From Streptomyces beigongshangae (lineage in GTDB: Bacteria; Actinomycetota; Actinomycetes; Streptomycetales; Streptomycetaceae), in contig NZ_JAHKJW010000001.1 of the NCBI RefSeq assembly GCF_019710745.1, positions 62,001 through 126,000 on the forward strand: a stretch of 64,000 nucleotides of DNA, given 5' to 3'. Positions 1-8,539 of this stretch are shown here, one piece after another. The notes beneath the pieces are model-generated. The model had not been told where the DNA came from. It ran no database searches and saw only the letters and a program-made list of their open reading frames with translations. How positions within the stretch are numbered: the stretch's first letter is position 1; each line of letters begins with the position of its first letter. Made by a program: the position numbers and the translations under genes.

Positions 1-30
1 GTGATCCCCTCCTCGTGTCCTTGCGCGTAC

Positions 31-969
31 TCATACTTCGATCTTGCCCAGGCGGCGGATGACGAAGAAGCCGATCGTGTAGAGCCCCATGGAGATCAGC
101 ACCAGGGTCTGGCCCAGCGGGGAGCCGGTCACCTTGGCCAGGGCCCCCTCGTTCGACGAGTTGATGAGGAGGAGGGAGCCCAGGCCGAGGAGGGGCACGG
201 TGAAGGCCGTCGCGTTGACCTCGGACAGCATGGTGCGGACCTCGCGGCGGGTCTCCTTGCGGTCCTCCAGGGTCTGGGTGAGGTTGCGCAGCGAGTTGAC
301 GACCGTGCCGCCCGCCTTGTTGGACAGGACCAGGGTGGTGACGAGGACGACGAGTTCGCGCGAGGGGAGCCGTTCGGCCAGCTCGCCCAGGGCGTCGTCC
401 ACCGAACGGCCCAGGGTCAGCTGGTCGGCCACCCGGGCCAGCTCCTCGCCCGCCGGGGCCTCCAGCTCCTCCGCGGCCATCGCCAGCGCGGTGCGCAGGG
501 CGAGGCCCGCCGCCGCCGCGTTGGCCAGCAGGCGTGCCACGTCCGGCAGCTGGTTGATGAACGCCTCGATGCGCTTCTGCCGCTGCCAGTTGAGGAAGAT
601 CGCCGCGCTCCAGACTCCGATCAGGCCCGCGATGGGGCCGAAGAACGGGGCCAGGGCGGCGGCCGCGATCAGCCAGAGGGCCACGGCCACGGCGGTGACG
701 TAGGTGAAGAACTCCCCCGCCGTCACGTCGAGACCCGTCGCCGACAGGCGCAGCTGGATGCCGCGGCCCAGCCGGGTGCGGCGCAGCCTGCGGTCCACGG
801 CGGCGAAGCGGCGGGCGCGGCCGGCCGCGGTGCGCAGGGGGCCGCCGGAGAGGCGGTCGACGAGGGCCTGGCGCTGGGCGCGGCCGGACGCGTACGTGTG
901 CACGCCCGCGACGGCGAGCGTGCCGCACAGGAGGGTGGCGCCGAGGGCGAGCGGGATTCCGTTGTTCAC
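31..969 (-). CDS. Flp/Tad pilus platform protein (TadB/TadC, type II secretion F family)
   Basis: The 312-residue protein is an inner-membrane platform subunit of the Tad/Flp pilus machine, the part on which the CpaF ATPase acts to assemble pilin. It has an N-terminal helix (residues 5-27), two hydrophobic segments near residues 85-120, a cytoplasmic T2SSF-like block (about 140-250) and two C-terminal hydrophobic helices. The GTG start follows GGAGG by eight bases. It lies 91 bp downstream of cpaF in the same leftward operon. Bases 1-20 carry a strong ribosome-binding site on the minus strand (GAGGAGGGGAT), so a further operon gene, probably the second platform protein, starts just outside the window. 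TadB and TadC cannot be told apart here. Confidence 0.85.
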   Translation of the reverse strand: MNNGIPLALGATLLCGTLAVAGVHTYASGRAQRQALVDRLSGGPLRTAAGRARRFAAVDRRLRRTRLGRGIQLRLSATGLDVTAGEFFTYVTAVAVALWLIAAAALAPFFGPIAGLIGVWSAAIFLNWQRQKRIEAFINQLPDVARLLANAAAAGLALRTALAMAAEELEAPAGEELARVADQLTLGRSVDDALGELAERLPSRELVVLVTTLVLSNKAGGTVVNSLRNLTQTLEDRKETRREVRTMLSEVNATAFTVPLLGLGSLLLINSSNEGALAKVTGSPLGQTLVLISMGLYTIGFFVIRRLGKIEV

Positions 970-1060
970 GGCTCGCTCCTCCCGCCCGTGTCCCTCATGC
1001 TTCCCGTACTCCTCAGGTCGCTTGCGGCCTGCCCCGTGGGGGCGAAGGCTCCGGTGGGTG

Positions 1061-2401
1061 TCATCCGATGGCCTGCCTGGTGTTCAGGACGTCGATCGCC
1101 TCGGCCACCCCGAAGGCGGGCGGCAGCGGCTCGTTGGCGACGTACAGCTTCTCCGCGACCGCGCGGGGCACCGGCAGGTGTTCGAAGCGGCCGTGGACGA
1201 CCCGGTCGGGGCCGGTGGGTCGCGGGACGAAGCGGGTGACGGGCACGATGCGGAACGGTTCGCGGCCGTGCGAGACCAGCAGGGCGATCTCGGTGACCTT
1301 GCGGGAGCCGTCGGCGTGCCGGGTGAGCTGGACGACGACGTCGACCGCGGAGTTGATCTGGTCCCTGAGCGCCTCGAAGGGGATCTGCACCTCGGACATC
1401 GAGCCGAGGGTCTGGAGCCGCATCAGGGCGTCCTCGGCGGAGTTGGAGTGGACGGTGGCGAGGGAGCCGTCGTGGCCCGTCGACATGGCCTGGAGCATGT
1501 CGAGGGTCTCGCCGCCGCGGACCTCGCCGACGATGATGCGGTCGGGGCGCATGCGCAGGGAGTTGCGGACCAGGTCGCGGATGGTGATCTGGCCCTTGCC
1601 CTCCACGTTCGGGGGGCGGGACTCCAGGCGGATCACGTGCTCCTGCTGGAGCTGGAGTTCCGCGGAGTCCTCGATGGTGATGATGCGCTCGTGGGAGGGG
1701 ACGAGCCCGGAGAGCGCGTTGAGGAGCGTGGTCTTCCCCGAGCCCGTGCCGCCGCTGACGACGACGTTGAAGCGGGCGCGGACGAACGCCGCCAGCAGCA
1801 TCAGCATCTGCTCGTCGAGGGAGCCGAGGCCGATCAGTTCCGGGAGGGTGTAGGCGCGCGGGAAGCGGCGGATCGTGAGGGTCGGGCCGGTGAGGGCGAG
1901 CGGCGGGATGATGACGTTGACGCGCTCCCCGGTGGGCAGGCGGGCGTCGACCATCGGGTTCGACTCGTCCACGCGGCGGTTGACGGTGGAGACGATGCGC
2001 TCGATGGTCTGCATCAGCTGCTCGTTCGAGGCGAAGCGGAGCGGGAGCTGTTCGACGCGCCCGGCGCGCTCGACGAAGATCGAGTCCGGTCCGTTGACCA
2101 TGATCTCGGTGATCGACGCGTCGGCGAGGAGGGGTTCCAGGACGCCGAGGCCCAGGGCCTCGTCGACGACCCGGCGGATCAGCTGGGAGCGCTCGGCGGA
2201 CGACAGGACCGGGCCCTCGCGGCTGATGATGTGCCCGAGCACGCGCTCCAGGCGGATGCGGCGCTCGGCCGCGGCGAGGCTCGACATCTCCGCGAGGTCG
2301 ATCTCCTCCAGCAGCTTGGCGCGGTAGACGGCGACGAGGTGTCCGTCCTCGCGGGCGGCTCCGCCCTCGTCGGGGGCGGCGATTCGGGATCGCAGGCTCA
2401 T
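1061..2401 (-). CDS. CpaF/TadA-type pilus assembly ATPase
   Basis: This 446-residue secretion ATPase of the VirB11/PulE class is expected to power Flp pilus assembly at the cytoplasmic face of the membrane. Visible motifs are the N-terminal CpaF segment (ITEIMVNGPD, residues 97-106), Walker A GGTGSGKTT (217-225), the acidic Walker-B-like stretch IITIEDSAEL (240-249) and a His box near TGHDGSLATVHSNS. Length and domain order are normal for the family. The ATG at 2401 is the only plausible start. The 131-bp gap separating it from the upstream tadE-like gene is filled with short tandem repeats, which is unusual inside a tight operon. Confidence 0.92.
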   Translation of the reverse strand: MSLRSRIAAPDEGGAAREDGHLVAVYRAKLLEEIDLAEMSSLAAAERRIRLERVLGHIISREGPVLSSAERSQLIRRVVDEALGLGVLEPLLADASITEIMVNGPDSIFVERAGRVEQLPLRFASNEQLMQTIERIVSTVNRRVDESNPMVDARLPTGERVNVIIPPLALTGPTLTIRRFPRAYTLPELIGLGSLDEQMLMLLAAFVRARFNVVVSGGTGSGKTTLLNALSGLVPSHERIITIEDSAELQLQQEHVIRLESRPPNVEGKGQITIRDLVRNSLRMRPDRIIVGEVRGGETLDMLQAMSTGHDGSLATVHSNSAEDALMRLQTLGSMSEVQIPFEALRDQINSAVDVVVQLTRHADGSRKVTEIALLVSHGREPFRIVPVTRFVPRPTGPDRVVHGRFEHLPVPRAVAEKLYVANEPLPPAFGVAEAIDVLNTRQAIG

Positions 2402-2412
2402 GGGTCGCCTCC

Positions 2413-2497
2413 TCTCGGTCTCTCGGTCTCTCGGTCTCTCGGTCTTTCGGGCGTTCGGGCGTTCGGTCTTTCGGCGTTCGGTCTTTCGGCGTTCGGC
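2413..2497. repeat. Short tandem repeats between tadE-like and cpaF genes
   Basis: Four perfect copies of the 8-bp unit TCTCGGTC (2413-2444) run into alternating TTTCGG and GCGTTCGG blocks up to about 2497. They fill the cpaF leader on the transcribed strand. Nothing suggests coding. The array probably arose by replication slippage and could vary between strains. Confidence 0.75.
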
Positions 2498-2532
2498 CGC
2501 CGGTCGTCAGCCGTCGGCCGCCGGTCGTTCGG

Positions 2533-2910
2533 TCAGTCGTCCTGGTCGTTGGGCATGGTGGCGTCCCGCTGCACGGTCACCTCCGGCAGCAGCGGGATGA
2601 CCGCGGGGACCTGGAGCGTGACCGTCGCGGTGACCAGGTCACCGGTGCCCCCGGGAGCCGACACGCTCGGGTCGAGCCAGCCGCTCACCGCGGCCGCCCC
2701 CGCCGCTCCCCCGTCCTCCCCCTGCGAGGCGGCCCGCGCCGCGGCCCGCGCCCCCGACCCGGCCTGGTTGATGCCGTAGCCGATGAGGCCGAGCTGGATG
2801 GCGGCCATCCCGATCAGGAGGAGGACGGGCAGGAAACCGGCGAACTCCAGCATGGAGACGCCCCGGTCGTCCCGCAGGCGCTTCAGGATCCGCTTCACGC
2901 GGTGTCTCAT
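2533..2910 (-). CDS. TadE-like pseudopilin/pilus assembly protein
   Basis: The 125-residue protein has a basic N-terminus, then the TadE signature DDRGVSMLEFAGFLPVLLL (residues 14-32) that leads into one transmembrane helix, and an extracytoplasmic C-terminal domain. TadE-like proteins are pseudopilins processed by a TadV/CpaA prepilin peptidase. The ATG at 2910 overlaps the TGA of the upstream CpaE-TadE gene (ATGA), pointing to translational coupling. No prepilin peptidase or Flp pilin gene is visible in the window. Confidence 0.85.
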   Translation of the reverse strand: MRHRVKRILKRLRDDRGVSMLEFAGFLPVLLLIGMAAIQLGLIGYGINQAGSGARAAARAASQGEDGGAAGAAAVSGWLDPSVSAPGGTGDLVTATVTLQVPAVIPLLPEVTVQRDATMPNDQDD

Positions 2911-4520
2911 CCGTCGTCCCCCTCCAGTGCGGCTCCCGCCTCCGCGTCGACCGTCCAGCCGGCGTCGAAGCCCGGGAAGAACAGGGGCACCTGAGCGGTG
3001 ACCGTGGCCTTCATGACCTGCCCCTCGACACCGCAGCTGATCGAGGCGCCGTCCCAGGCGCCCGGCAGGTGCTCCCCGCCCGCGGTGCCGCAGGCTCCCC
3101 CGACATCGCCGTCCACCGCGTACGCCGCCGTCGCCGCCCGCGCCGCCTCGTCCGCCGCGTTCCCGGCCAGCGAGTACGTGTAGCCGTACAGCACGCACTG
3201 CCACAGGATCGCCATCACGACCAGCAGGATCGGGAACATCCCGGCGAACTCCAGGGTGACCGCTCCCCGGTCGCCGCCCTTGCGGCGCAGCGAGAGGGAC
3301 CCCTTGTCGGAGGACTTGCGGCGGCGGCCGCCGCCCCCGGCGGGCTGCTCGGCCACCAGGTCCAGCTCGCCCGCCAGGGTCCACAGGGCCTGCTTGACCG
3401 TCGAGCGGGTGTCCAGGTCCTGCATCCGGCCCGCGTCCACGACGGACTGGAGTTCCTTGAAGGCGGCCGGGACCGTGGTGCGGGCGACCTTGGTGCCGGT
3501 GACGCGTTCGACCAGGGACGGCTGTATCTCCGTACCGCGGGAGAAGCGGTTGACGACCGTGCGGGTCTCCTCCGCCTTGCGGATCTGGAGGCGGTCCCAC
3601 ATGCGGACCATGCGCTTGGCGGCGCGCACGGCGACGACGTCGGGGGTGATCAGGAGCAGGGCCTGGTCGGCGAGTTCGACGGCGGCGGCGTTCGCGGCGT
3701 TCAGCTGGGCTCCGCAGTCGACCACCACGACGTCGTAGCGCGAGCGCAGGGCGCCCAGGACCTGCCGGGCCACCCGGTCGGTGATCTCCTCCCCGCGCTC
3801 GCCCTCGGCGGGGGCGAGGAGCAGGCCGAGCCCGGTCTCGTGGGTGTAGACGGCGTCCTGGAGCACGCGCGGGTTGATGTCGCTGATCGCGGCGAGGTCG
3901 GCGACGGAGCGGCGGAACCGCACGTCCAGGTAGGAGGCCACGTCGCCGGACTGGAGGTCCAGGTCCAGCAGGGCCACGGAGCGGCCCGAGGCCCGGGCGG
4001 CCAGGGCGAGCTGGACGGCCGCGACCGTCGCGCCGACGCCCCCCTTCGCGCCGGTCACCGTGACGAGGGTGCCGCCCGGTCCCGCGTACAGCTCGGGGGT
4101 GCCGTTGCCGAGGTGGCGCCGCATGCCGGAGGACCAGGCGGCGGCCGCCTGGACGCGTTCGGCGAGGGAGTCGTAGCCCAGCGGCAGGCCGACGATGCCG
4201 CGCGCGCCGGAGTCCATCGCGGCGGTCAGGACACCCGTGCTGGTGTCGGCGGTGACGAGGACGACGCCCACGGCCGGGAAGCGCAGCACCAGGTCGCGGA
4301 TGACGTCGAGCGCGGGGACCGGGCCGATCCGCTCGTGGACCAGGACGACCTCGGGCAGCTCGTCGAGGGACTCCGCGGCCAGCCGGGCCAGGGTGTCCAG
4401 GAGCGCCGTGGTGTCGGCGACCGGCGCGGCGGGTTCGGCGTCGGGGAGCTGGCTCAGGAGGGTGCTGAGGGAGCGGGCCGAGTCGATGTCGCCGACGGCG
4501 GGCAGGATGCGGATGGTCAT
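2907..4520 (-). CDS. CpaE-like ATPase fused to a TadE domain
   Basis: A single 537-codon frame encodes a receiver-like region (1-130), a MinD/ParA-type ATPase with the deviant Walker A KGGVGAT (159-165), which lacks the usual lysine before T as is common in CpaE proteins, and then an Arg/Lys-rich linker. It ends with a complete TadE module: RGAVTLEFAGMFP at about 418-430, a transmembrane helix at about 427-450 and an extracytoplasmic tail to residue 537. CpaE normally is a separate cytoplasmic localisation factor, so here it would be tethered to the membrane by its own pseudopilin-like helix. The ATG at 4520 begins the recognisable N-terminus. An in-frame GTG shortly before the linker could also produce a separate TadE, but its ribosome-binding site is weak. 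Confidence 0.82.
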   Translation of the reverse strand: MTIRILPAVGDIDSARSLSTLLSQLPDAEPAAPVADTTALLDTLARLAAESLDELPEVVLVHERIGPVPALDVIRDLVLRFPAVGVVLVTADTSTGVLTAAMDSGARGIVGLPLGYDSLAERVQAAAAWSSGMRRHLGNGTPELYAGPGGTLVTVTGAKGGVGATVAAVQLALAARASGRSVALLDLDLQSGDVASYLDVRFRRSVADLAAISDINPRVLQDAVYTHETGLGLLLAPAEGERGEEITDRVARQVLGALRSRYDVVVVDCGAQLNAANAAAVELADQALLLITPDVVAVRAAKRMVRMWDRLQIRKAEETRTVVNRFSRGTEIQPSLVERVTGTKVARTTVPAAFKELQSVVDAGRMQDLDTRSTVKQALWTLAGELDLVAEQPAGGGGRRRKSSDKGSLSLRRKGGDRGAVTLEFAGMFPILLVVMAILWQCVLYGYTYSLAGNAADEAARAATAAYAVDGDVGGACGTAGGEHLPGAWDGASISCGVEGQVMKATVTAQVPLFFPGFDAGWTVDAEAGAALEGDDG

Positions 4521-4573
4521 GGGCGCGGCCTCGCGGACGACGGCCCCGTGGGGACTGAGCGCATCACGGCCTC

Positions 4574-5287
4574 CTACTTGTCCTCGTCGAGGGTGTACGA
4601 GCGGTCGCCGGGTGCGACGTCGGTGTCGGCGCCCCCCGCGATCAGGGCGAGGCGGACGTGTTCGGCGAACGACTCGGCGTACGCGACGCGCTGGGCGTCG
4701 GCGGTGTCCAGGGCGAAGGTGATGGGGACGGCCTCGCTCGCGGCGCGGCGGCGGTCGTTGCCGGACTGGCCGGGTTCCAGCGCGGTCAGCTTCCCGACGT
4801 CGATGACGCGGGCGTTCTGCACGATGACCTTCGACTGGTCCTTGCCGTTGTCGGTCTCGTCCTTGAACGTGGCGTAGATGTTGACCCGCGAGCCCGGGTC
4901 GATCTTGCCCGCCACGCCGGTGGCCGCGTCGATGAGGATCGCGATCTCCTGCTCGCCGGCCCGCAGCGCCGGCCGGTCGACGATCATGTCCCGCTGGAGC
5001 AGCGAGCCCTTCTTCAGCTGGGTGACGGCGATCTTGCCGCGGACCTGGGAGAGGCTGGTGACCGCCGTGTCGGAGAGCCACCGCTCGGGCATCGATATCT
5101 TCTCGAACTGGCCCGCGGACAGCTCCTTGTAGGGCGCGATGTCGCTCTTCAGCCGGTACGCCGCGACCTCGGGACCGACCTTCGAGTTCACGTCCCGGAT
5201 CACCGAGAGCACTCCGGCGAAGGCGGCCACGGCGCACAGGACCGAGAGGACCAGCAGGATGACGCCGCGGCGCTGGCGTGAGTTCAC
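4574..5287 (-). CDS. CpaB/RcpC-type Flp pilus assembly protein (SAF domain)
   Basis: The 237-residue protein begins with one membrane helix (about 8-28), continues with a SAF domain (about 40-105) and a CpaB/RcpC C-terminal domain. The family is periplasmic or surface-facing and supports the Tad secretion channel or pilus stability. The GTG at 5287 follows GAGGTGAG by six bases. It is the first gene of the leftward tad operon in this window, 53 bp ahead of the CpaE-TadE gene. Confidence 0.82.
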   Translation of the reverse strand: MNSRQRRGVILLVLSVLCAVAAFAGVLSVIRDVNSKVGPEVAAYRLKSDIAPYKELSAGQFEKISMPERWLSDTAVTSLSQVRGKIAVTQLKKGSLLQRDMIVDRPALRAGEQEIAILIDAATGVAGKIDPGSRVNIYATFKDETDNGKDQSKVIVQNARVIDVGKLTALEPGQSGNDRRRAASEAVPITFALDTADAQRVAYAESFAEHVRLALIAGGADTDVAPGDRSYTLDEDK

Positions 5288-5438
5288 TACATCTCACCTC
5301 GTGGTGCGGTACCGGGTTCTTGAGCTGGCCTGCTGTTCTGCTGGGGGTCCGGGGGTCGCCCTCCGGAATGATGCGGCATGGCGCGGACAACCTCGATCGG
5401 GGGAGCGGGAGGACAGCGGGGTCGAGCGGGTCGTGCCT

Positions 5439-5460
5439 GGAACACTGGAACAGCTGTTCC
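5439..5460. promoter_or_regulatory. Palindrome with direct half-repeat upstream of the tad operon
   Basis: A perfect 14-bp palindrome GGAACAGCTGTTCC occupies 5447-5460. The half site TGGAACA also occurs eight bases upstream, giving two direct copies and one inverted copy. It lies about 160 bp before the cpaB start, in the only real gap ahead of the operon (5288-5526), and is the best candidate for an operator. No cognate regulator is identified. Confidence 0.4.
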
Positions 5461-5526
5461 GTACCCTTATTCACGTGTGCGTGCGGGACCGTGCGGGACG
5501 TTCGGGGCGTGCGGGACGTGAGTGGT

Positions 5527-6414
5527 TCAGGTGGCCCCTCGGGTCAGGGCCCGTACCGGAGAACCTGCCCGCGCCGCGGTGTCCGGAAGCTCCCGTGACG
5601 CGAGTGGTGCCAGCGGCGCCGCGCAGAACCCGCAGCGGTCGCCGATGAGTTCGAGGCCGCACCAGTGGCACTCCTCGCGCCGCACGGACGAGACCAGCTG
5701 GTACAGCACGGACACGTCGTGCAGGCCCGCGGCGAACTCGGCGATCCTGCCCGTGCCCCACCAGCGGGCCGACTCGGCGGGCAGCGGCACGGTCGCGACC
5801 CCCTGGACGCGCCAGGCCGGCGCGAGCGTCCCGGTGAGCCACTCGGCGGACAGCTGCCCGGACGCGACGAGCATCCGCGTCCCGAACTCCGGGCCGGTCA
5901 GCTCCTCCTGGCCGACACGCACGAGCTGGGGCCGCGGCGTGGCCAGTACGGCGAACTGGGCGCCCGGCATCCAGGACCTGGCGTGGGACTTCAGGGGGAC
6001 CGGGACCCGGTCGAGCCTGGACACCGAGGTCAGCAGGGCGCCCGAGTAGATGTAGTGGGCGAGCAGCCGCGCGGAGGAGGCGAGCACGCCGGGGCTGAAG
6101 TCGCAGACGGAGAGCTGGCGCAGCTGCTGGGCCAGCAGGGCGAGGCCGAGCGGCGGCAGGTCGAGGCCGAGCACCGCGATGCGGTCGCTCTCCAGGACGG
6201 AGCGCACGGCGTGCAGCCGCCGTGTGACGCCGGGCGGCGCGGAGGAGGGGTGGAGCGCGATCACGTAGCCGTGCTGCTCGATGAGCGCGTGCATGGCCGT
6301 GAGGGAGCTCTCCAGCGTGTCGAGGGGCTGGACGACGGCGGGCGGGGTCTGCCGGTCGTGCGGCGGGAGCACCAGGTCGGAACCGGTGACGGCTATCGCG
6401 GTCGGCACCTGCAC
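5527..6414 (-). CDS. Conserved hypothetical protein with C-terminal zinc ribbon
   Basis: The 295-residue protein is not assigned a function. Most of it is a soluble alpha/beta region without a recognised motif. Residues 249-264 form a CxxC-8-CxxC zinc ribbon (Cys 249, 252, 261, 264), followed by a Pro/Ala tail. The GTG start at 6414 has only a weak ribosome-binding site. Its first codons overlap a 27-codon open frame that has a better one, so translation may be coupled. It points the same way as the tad genes 240 bp downstream, which suggests but does not prove a related role. Confidence 0.7.
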   Translation of the reverse strand: MQVPTAIAVTGSDLVLPPHDRQTPPAVVQPLDTLESSLTAMHALIEQHGYVIALHPSSAPPGVTRRLHAVRSVLESDRIAVLGLDLPPLGLALLAQQLRQLSVCDFSPGVLASSARLLAHYIYSGALLTSVSRLDRVPVPLKSHARSWMPGAQFAVLATPRPQLVRVGQEELTGPEFGTRMLVASGQLSAEWLTGTLAPAWRVQGVATVPLPAESARWWGTGRIAEFAAGLHDVSVLYQLVSSVRREECHWCGLELIGDRCGFCAAPLAPLASRELPDTAARAGSPVRALTRGAT

Positions 6415-6476
6415 ACCACCCCGTTCAGCGGGACGAGGTGGTCGACCGCCGTCCCGGATTGCTCCTGTGTCGCCAT
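6393..6476 (-). CDS. Possible 27-residue leader ORF
   Basis: An ATG at 6476, seven to eight bases after AGGGA, opens a 27-codon frame (MATQEQSGTAVDHL...) that overlaps the start of the zinc-ribbon gene by 22 bp in another frame. It could be a coupling or leader peptide, or the true N-terminus separated by a frameshift. There is no direct evidence that it is expressed. Confidence 0.3.
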   Translation of the reverse strand: MATQEQSGTAVDHLVPLNGVVCRCRPR

Positions 6477-6781
6477 GGTTCCCTCACGGACGGACACATA
6501 GTGCCACTGTGGTTGCCGCTGTGGTGTCCTTCCGCACCTGCACCTTATCCACGGCGCGCGCCGCTCAACACCGGATCCCCGAGATCGTTTCACGCAAGGT
6601 GCGTACGTGATCCACACAGAGTGAGACGCGTGCACTCCAACTTCAGGAGGCGGCGGGGGCGTTGGGTCCGCCAGAGGTCTTGACAACCTTATTGGTCTGG
6701 ACCACTTTGGGAGGTCGGCGGTGGCCACCGTGCTCGTTCTCCCCTCACCCCCACTCCCCCACTCCCCCACCGGAGGCCCCA
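6477..6781. other. Divergent intergenic region
   Basis: Apart from the chitinase promoter with its dre operator (6680-6706), no gene is seen here. The stretch also holds the unresolved promoter of the leftward zinc-ribbon gene and a C-rich chitinase leader ending in GGAGG at 6772-6776. Confidence 0.6.
6680..6706 (+). promoter_or_regulatory. Chitinase promoter with DasR-responsive element (dre)
   Basis: A consensus -35 box TTGACA sits at 6680-6685. Directly after it, ATTGGTCTGGACCACT at 6691-6706 closely matches the dre consensus, remembered as ACTGGTCTAGACCAGT, which is bound by the GntR-family regulator DasR. A weak -10 overlaps its right end. Binding here would block polymerase access, so glucosamine-6-phosphate-responsive control by DasR is expected. 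Confidence 0.82.
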
Positions 6782-8491
6782 GTGGACCGCGTACCAGGCA
6801 TGCCCAGACACAGACGGACCTGGGCGGGCGCCCTCGCCGCCGTACTCGCCGCGTCCGTCCTCTCCCTCGCCGGTGCCGGCCAGGCCGCGGCCGCGGACGT
6901 CAACAACGCCAAGAACGCCGGCTTCGAGTCCGGGCTCACCGGCTGGACCTGTTCGGCGGGCAGCGGCGCCACCGTCTCCTCCCCCGTGCACGGAGGGGCG
7001 TCGGCCCTGAAGGCCACGCCGGCCGGGCAGGACAACGCCCGGTGCAGCCAGAGCGTCGCGGTGAAGCCCAACTCCAGGTACACCCTGAGCACATGGGTGC
7101 AGGGCGGGTACGCGTACCTCGGCGCGAGCGGCACGGGGACGACGGACGTGTCGACGTGGACCCCGGACTCCTCCTCCTGGAAGCAGCTGACGACGTCCTT
7201 CACGACGGGCGCGAACACCACGTCCGTGACCGTCTACACCCACGGCTGGTACGGGCAGGCGGCGTACTTCGCCGACGACCTGTCCGTGTTCGGGCCCGAC
7301 GGGGGCGGTACGGGCGGCGACCCCGACCCGGTGGTACCGGCGACGCCCGCCGGCCTGAACGTGGCCTCCACGACCTCGTCCTCGGTCTCCCTCGCCTGGA
7401 ACCCGGTGGCGGGCGCGAGCGGCTACAACGTCTACCGCGGCGGTACGAAGGTCGCCGCGGTGACCGGCACCTCGGCGACGGTCACCGGCCTGGCCGCCTC
7501 GACCTCGTACTCCTTCCAGGTCACCGCGACCAACACGGCCGGTGAGTCGGCGCGGTCGGCCACGGTCACCGGGACGACCAAGGCGTCCTCGGGCAACGGG
7601 GGCAACCTGCCGAAGCACGCGGTGACCGGCTACTGGCAGAACTTCAACAACGGCGCGGCCGTCCAGAAGATCTCCGACGTCCCGTCCCAGTACGACATCA
7701 TCGCGGTGTCCTTCGCCGACGCCACGCCGACGCCCGGCGCCGTCACCTTCAACCTCGACTCGGCGGGGCTGAACGGCTACACGGTCGACCAGTTCAAGGC
7801 CGACGTGAAGGCCAAGCAGGCCGCGGGCAAGAAGGTGATCATCTCCATCGGCGGTGAGCTCGGCAGGGTGGCGGTGAACGACGCCGCCTCCGCGGCGAAC
7901 TTCGCGAACTCCGTCCACTCGCTGATGCAGACGTACGGCTTCGACGGCGTCGACATCGACCTGGAGAACGGCCTCAACGCCACGTACATGACGCAGGCGC
8001 TGCGGTCCCTCTCGTCGAAGGCGGGCCCCTCGCTGATCATCACGATGGCGCCGCAGACGATCGACATGCAGTCGACGTCGAACTCCTACTTCCAGACGGC
8101 CCTGAACATCAAAGACATCCTCACGGTCGTCAACATGCAGTACTACAACAGCGGCTCGATGCTCGGCTGCGACGGCAAGGTGTACTCGCAGGGCTCGGTG
8201 GACTTCCTCACCGCCCTCGCCTGCATCCAGCTGGAGAACGGCCTGGCCCCGTCCCAGGTGGGCCTCGGCGTCCCGGCGTCGACCCGCGGCGCGGGCAGCG
8301 GGTACGTCTCCCCGTCGATCGTGAACAACGCCCTGGACTGCCTCGCCCGGGGCACGAACTGCGGTTCGTTCAAGCCGTCGCGGACCTACCCGGACCTGCG
8401 CGGCGCGATGACCTGGTCGACGAACTGGGACGCCACGGCCGGCAACGCGTGGTCGAACGCGGTCGGCCCGCACGTGCACGCGCTGCCGTAG
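6782..8491 (+). CDS. Secreted GH18 chitinase with CBM and fibronectin III domains
   Basis: The enzyme is expected to hydrolyse beta-1,4 bonds of chitin outside the cell. The 569-residue product has a Sec signal peptide ending near AQAAAA (about residue 38), a carbohydrate-binding beta-sandwich (about 39-175), a Gly-rich linker, a fibronectin type III domain (about 187-270) and a GH18 barrel from about 278. The catalytic signature DGVDIDLE is at 388-395, with Glu395 as proton donor. The GTG at 6782 is preferred because GGAGG lies five bases upstream; an ATG at 6800 is the alternative. The dre in its promoter supports chitin/GlcNAc control. Confidence 0.92.
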   Translation: MDRVPGMPRHRRTWAGALAAVLAASVLSLAGAGQAAAADVNNAKNAGFESGLTGWTCSAGSGATVSSPVHGGASALKATPAGQDNARCSQSVAVKPNSRYTLSTWVQGGYAYLGASGTGTTDVSTWTPDSSSWKQLTTSFTTGANTTSVTVYTHGWYGQAAYFADDLSVFGPDGGGTGGDPDPVVPATPAGLNVASTTSSSVSLAWNPVAGASGYNVYRGGTKVAAVTGTSATVTGLAASTSYSFQVTATNTAGESARSATVTGTTKASSGNGGNLPKHAVTGYWQNFNNGAAVQKISDVPSQYDIIAVSFADATPTPGAVTFNLDSAGLNGYTVDQFKADVKAKQAAGKKVIISIGGELGRVAVNDAASAANFANSVHSLMQTYGFDGVDIDLENGLNATYMTQALRSLSSKAGPSLIITMAPQTIDMQSTSNSYFQTALNIKDILTVVNMQYYNSGSMLGCDGKVYSQGSVDFLTALACIQLENGLAPSQVGLGVPASTRGAGSGYVSPSIVNNALDCLARGTNCGSFKPSRTYPDLRGAMTWSTNWDATAGNAWSNAVGPHVHALP

Positions 8492-8499
8492 CGGCGGCG

Positions 8500-8539
8500 G
8501 ACGGCCGTCCCGCCGCACCGGTGCGGCGGGACGGCCGTC
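8500..8539. terminator. Bidirectional terminator, perfect 40-bp palindrome
   Basis: Bases 8500-8519 are the exact reverse complement of 8520-8539. The palindrome lies between the convergent chitinase and NRAMP-like genes, and its right end overlaps the latter's stop codon (8538-8540). No T-tract follows, as is usual in streptomycetes. Confidence 0.8.
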
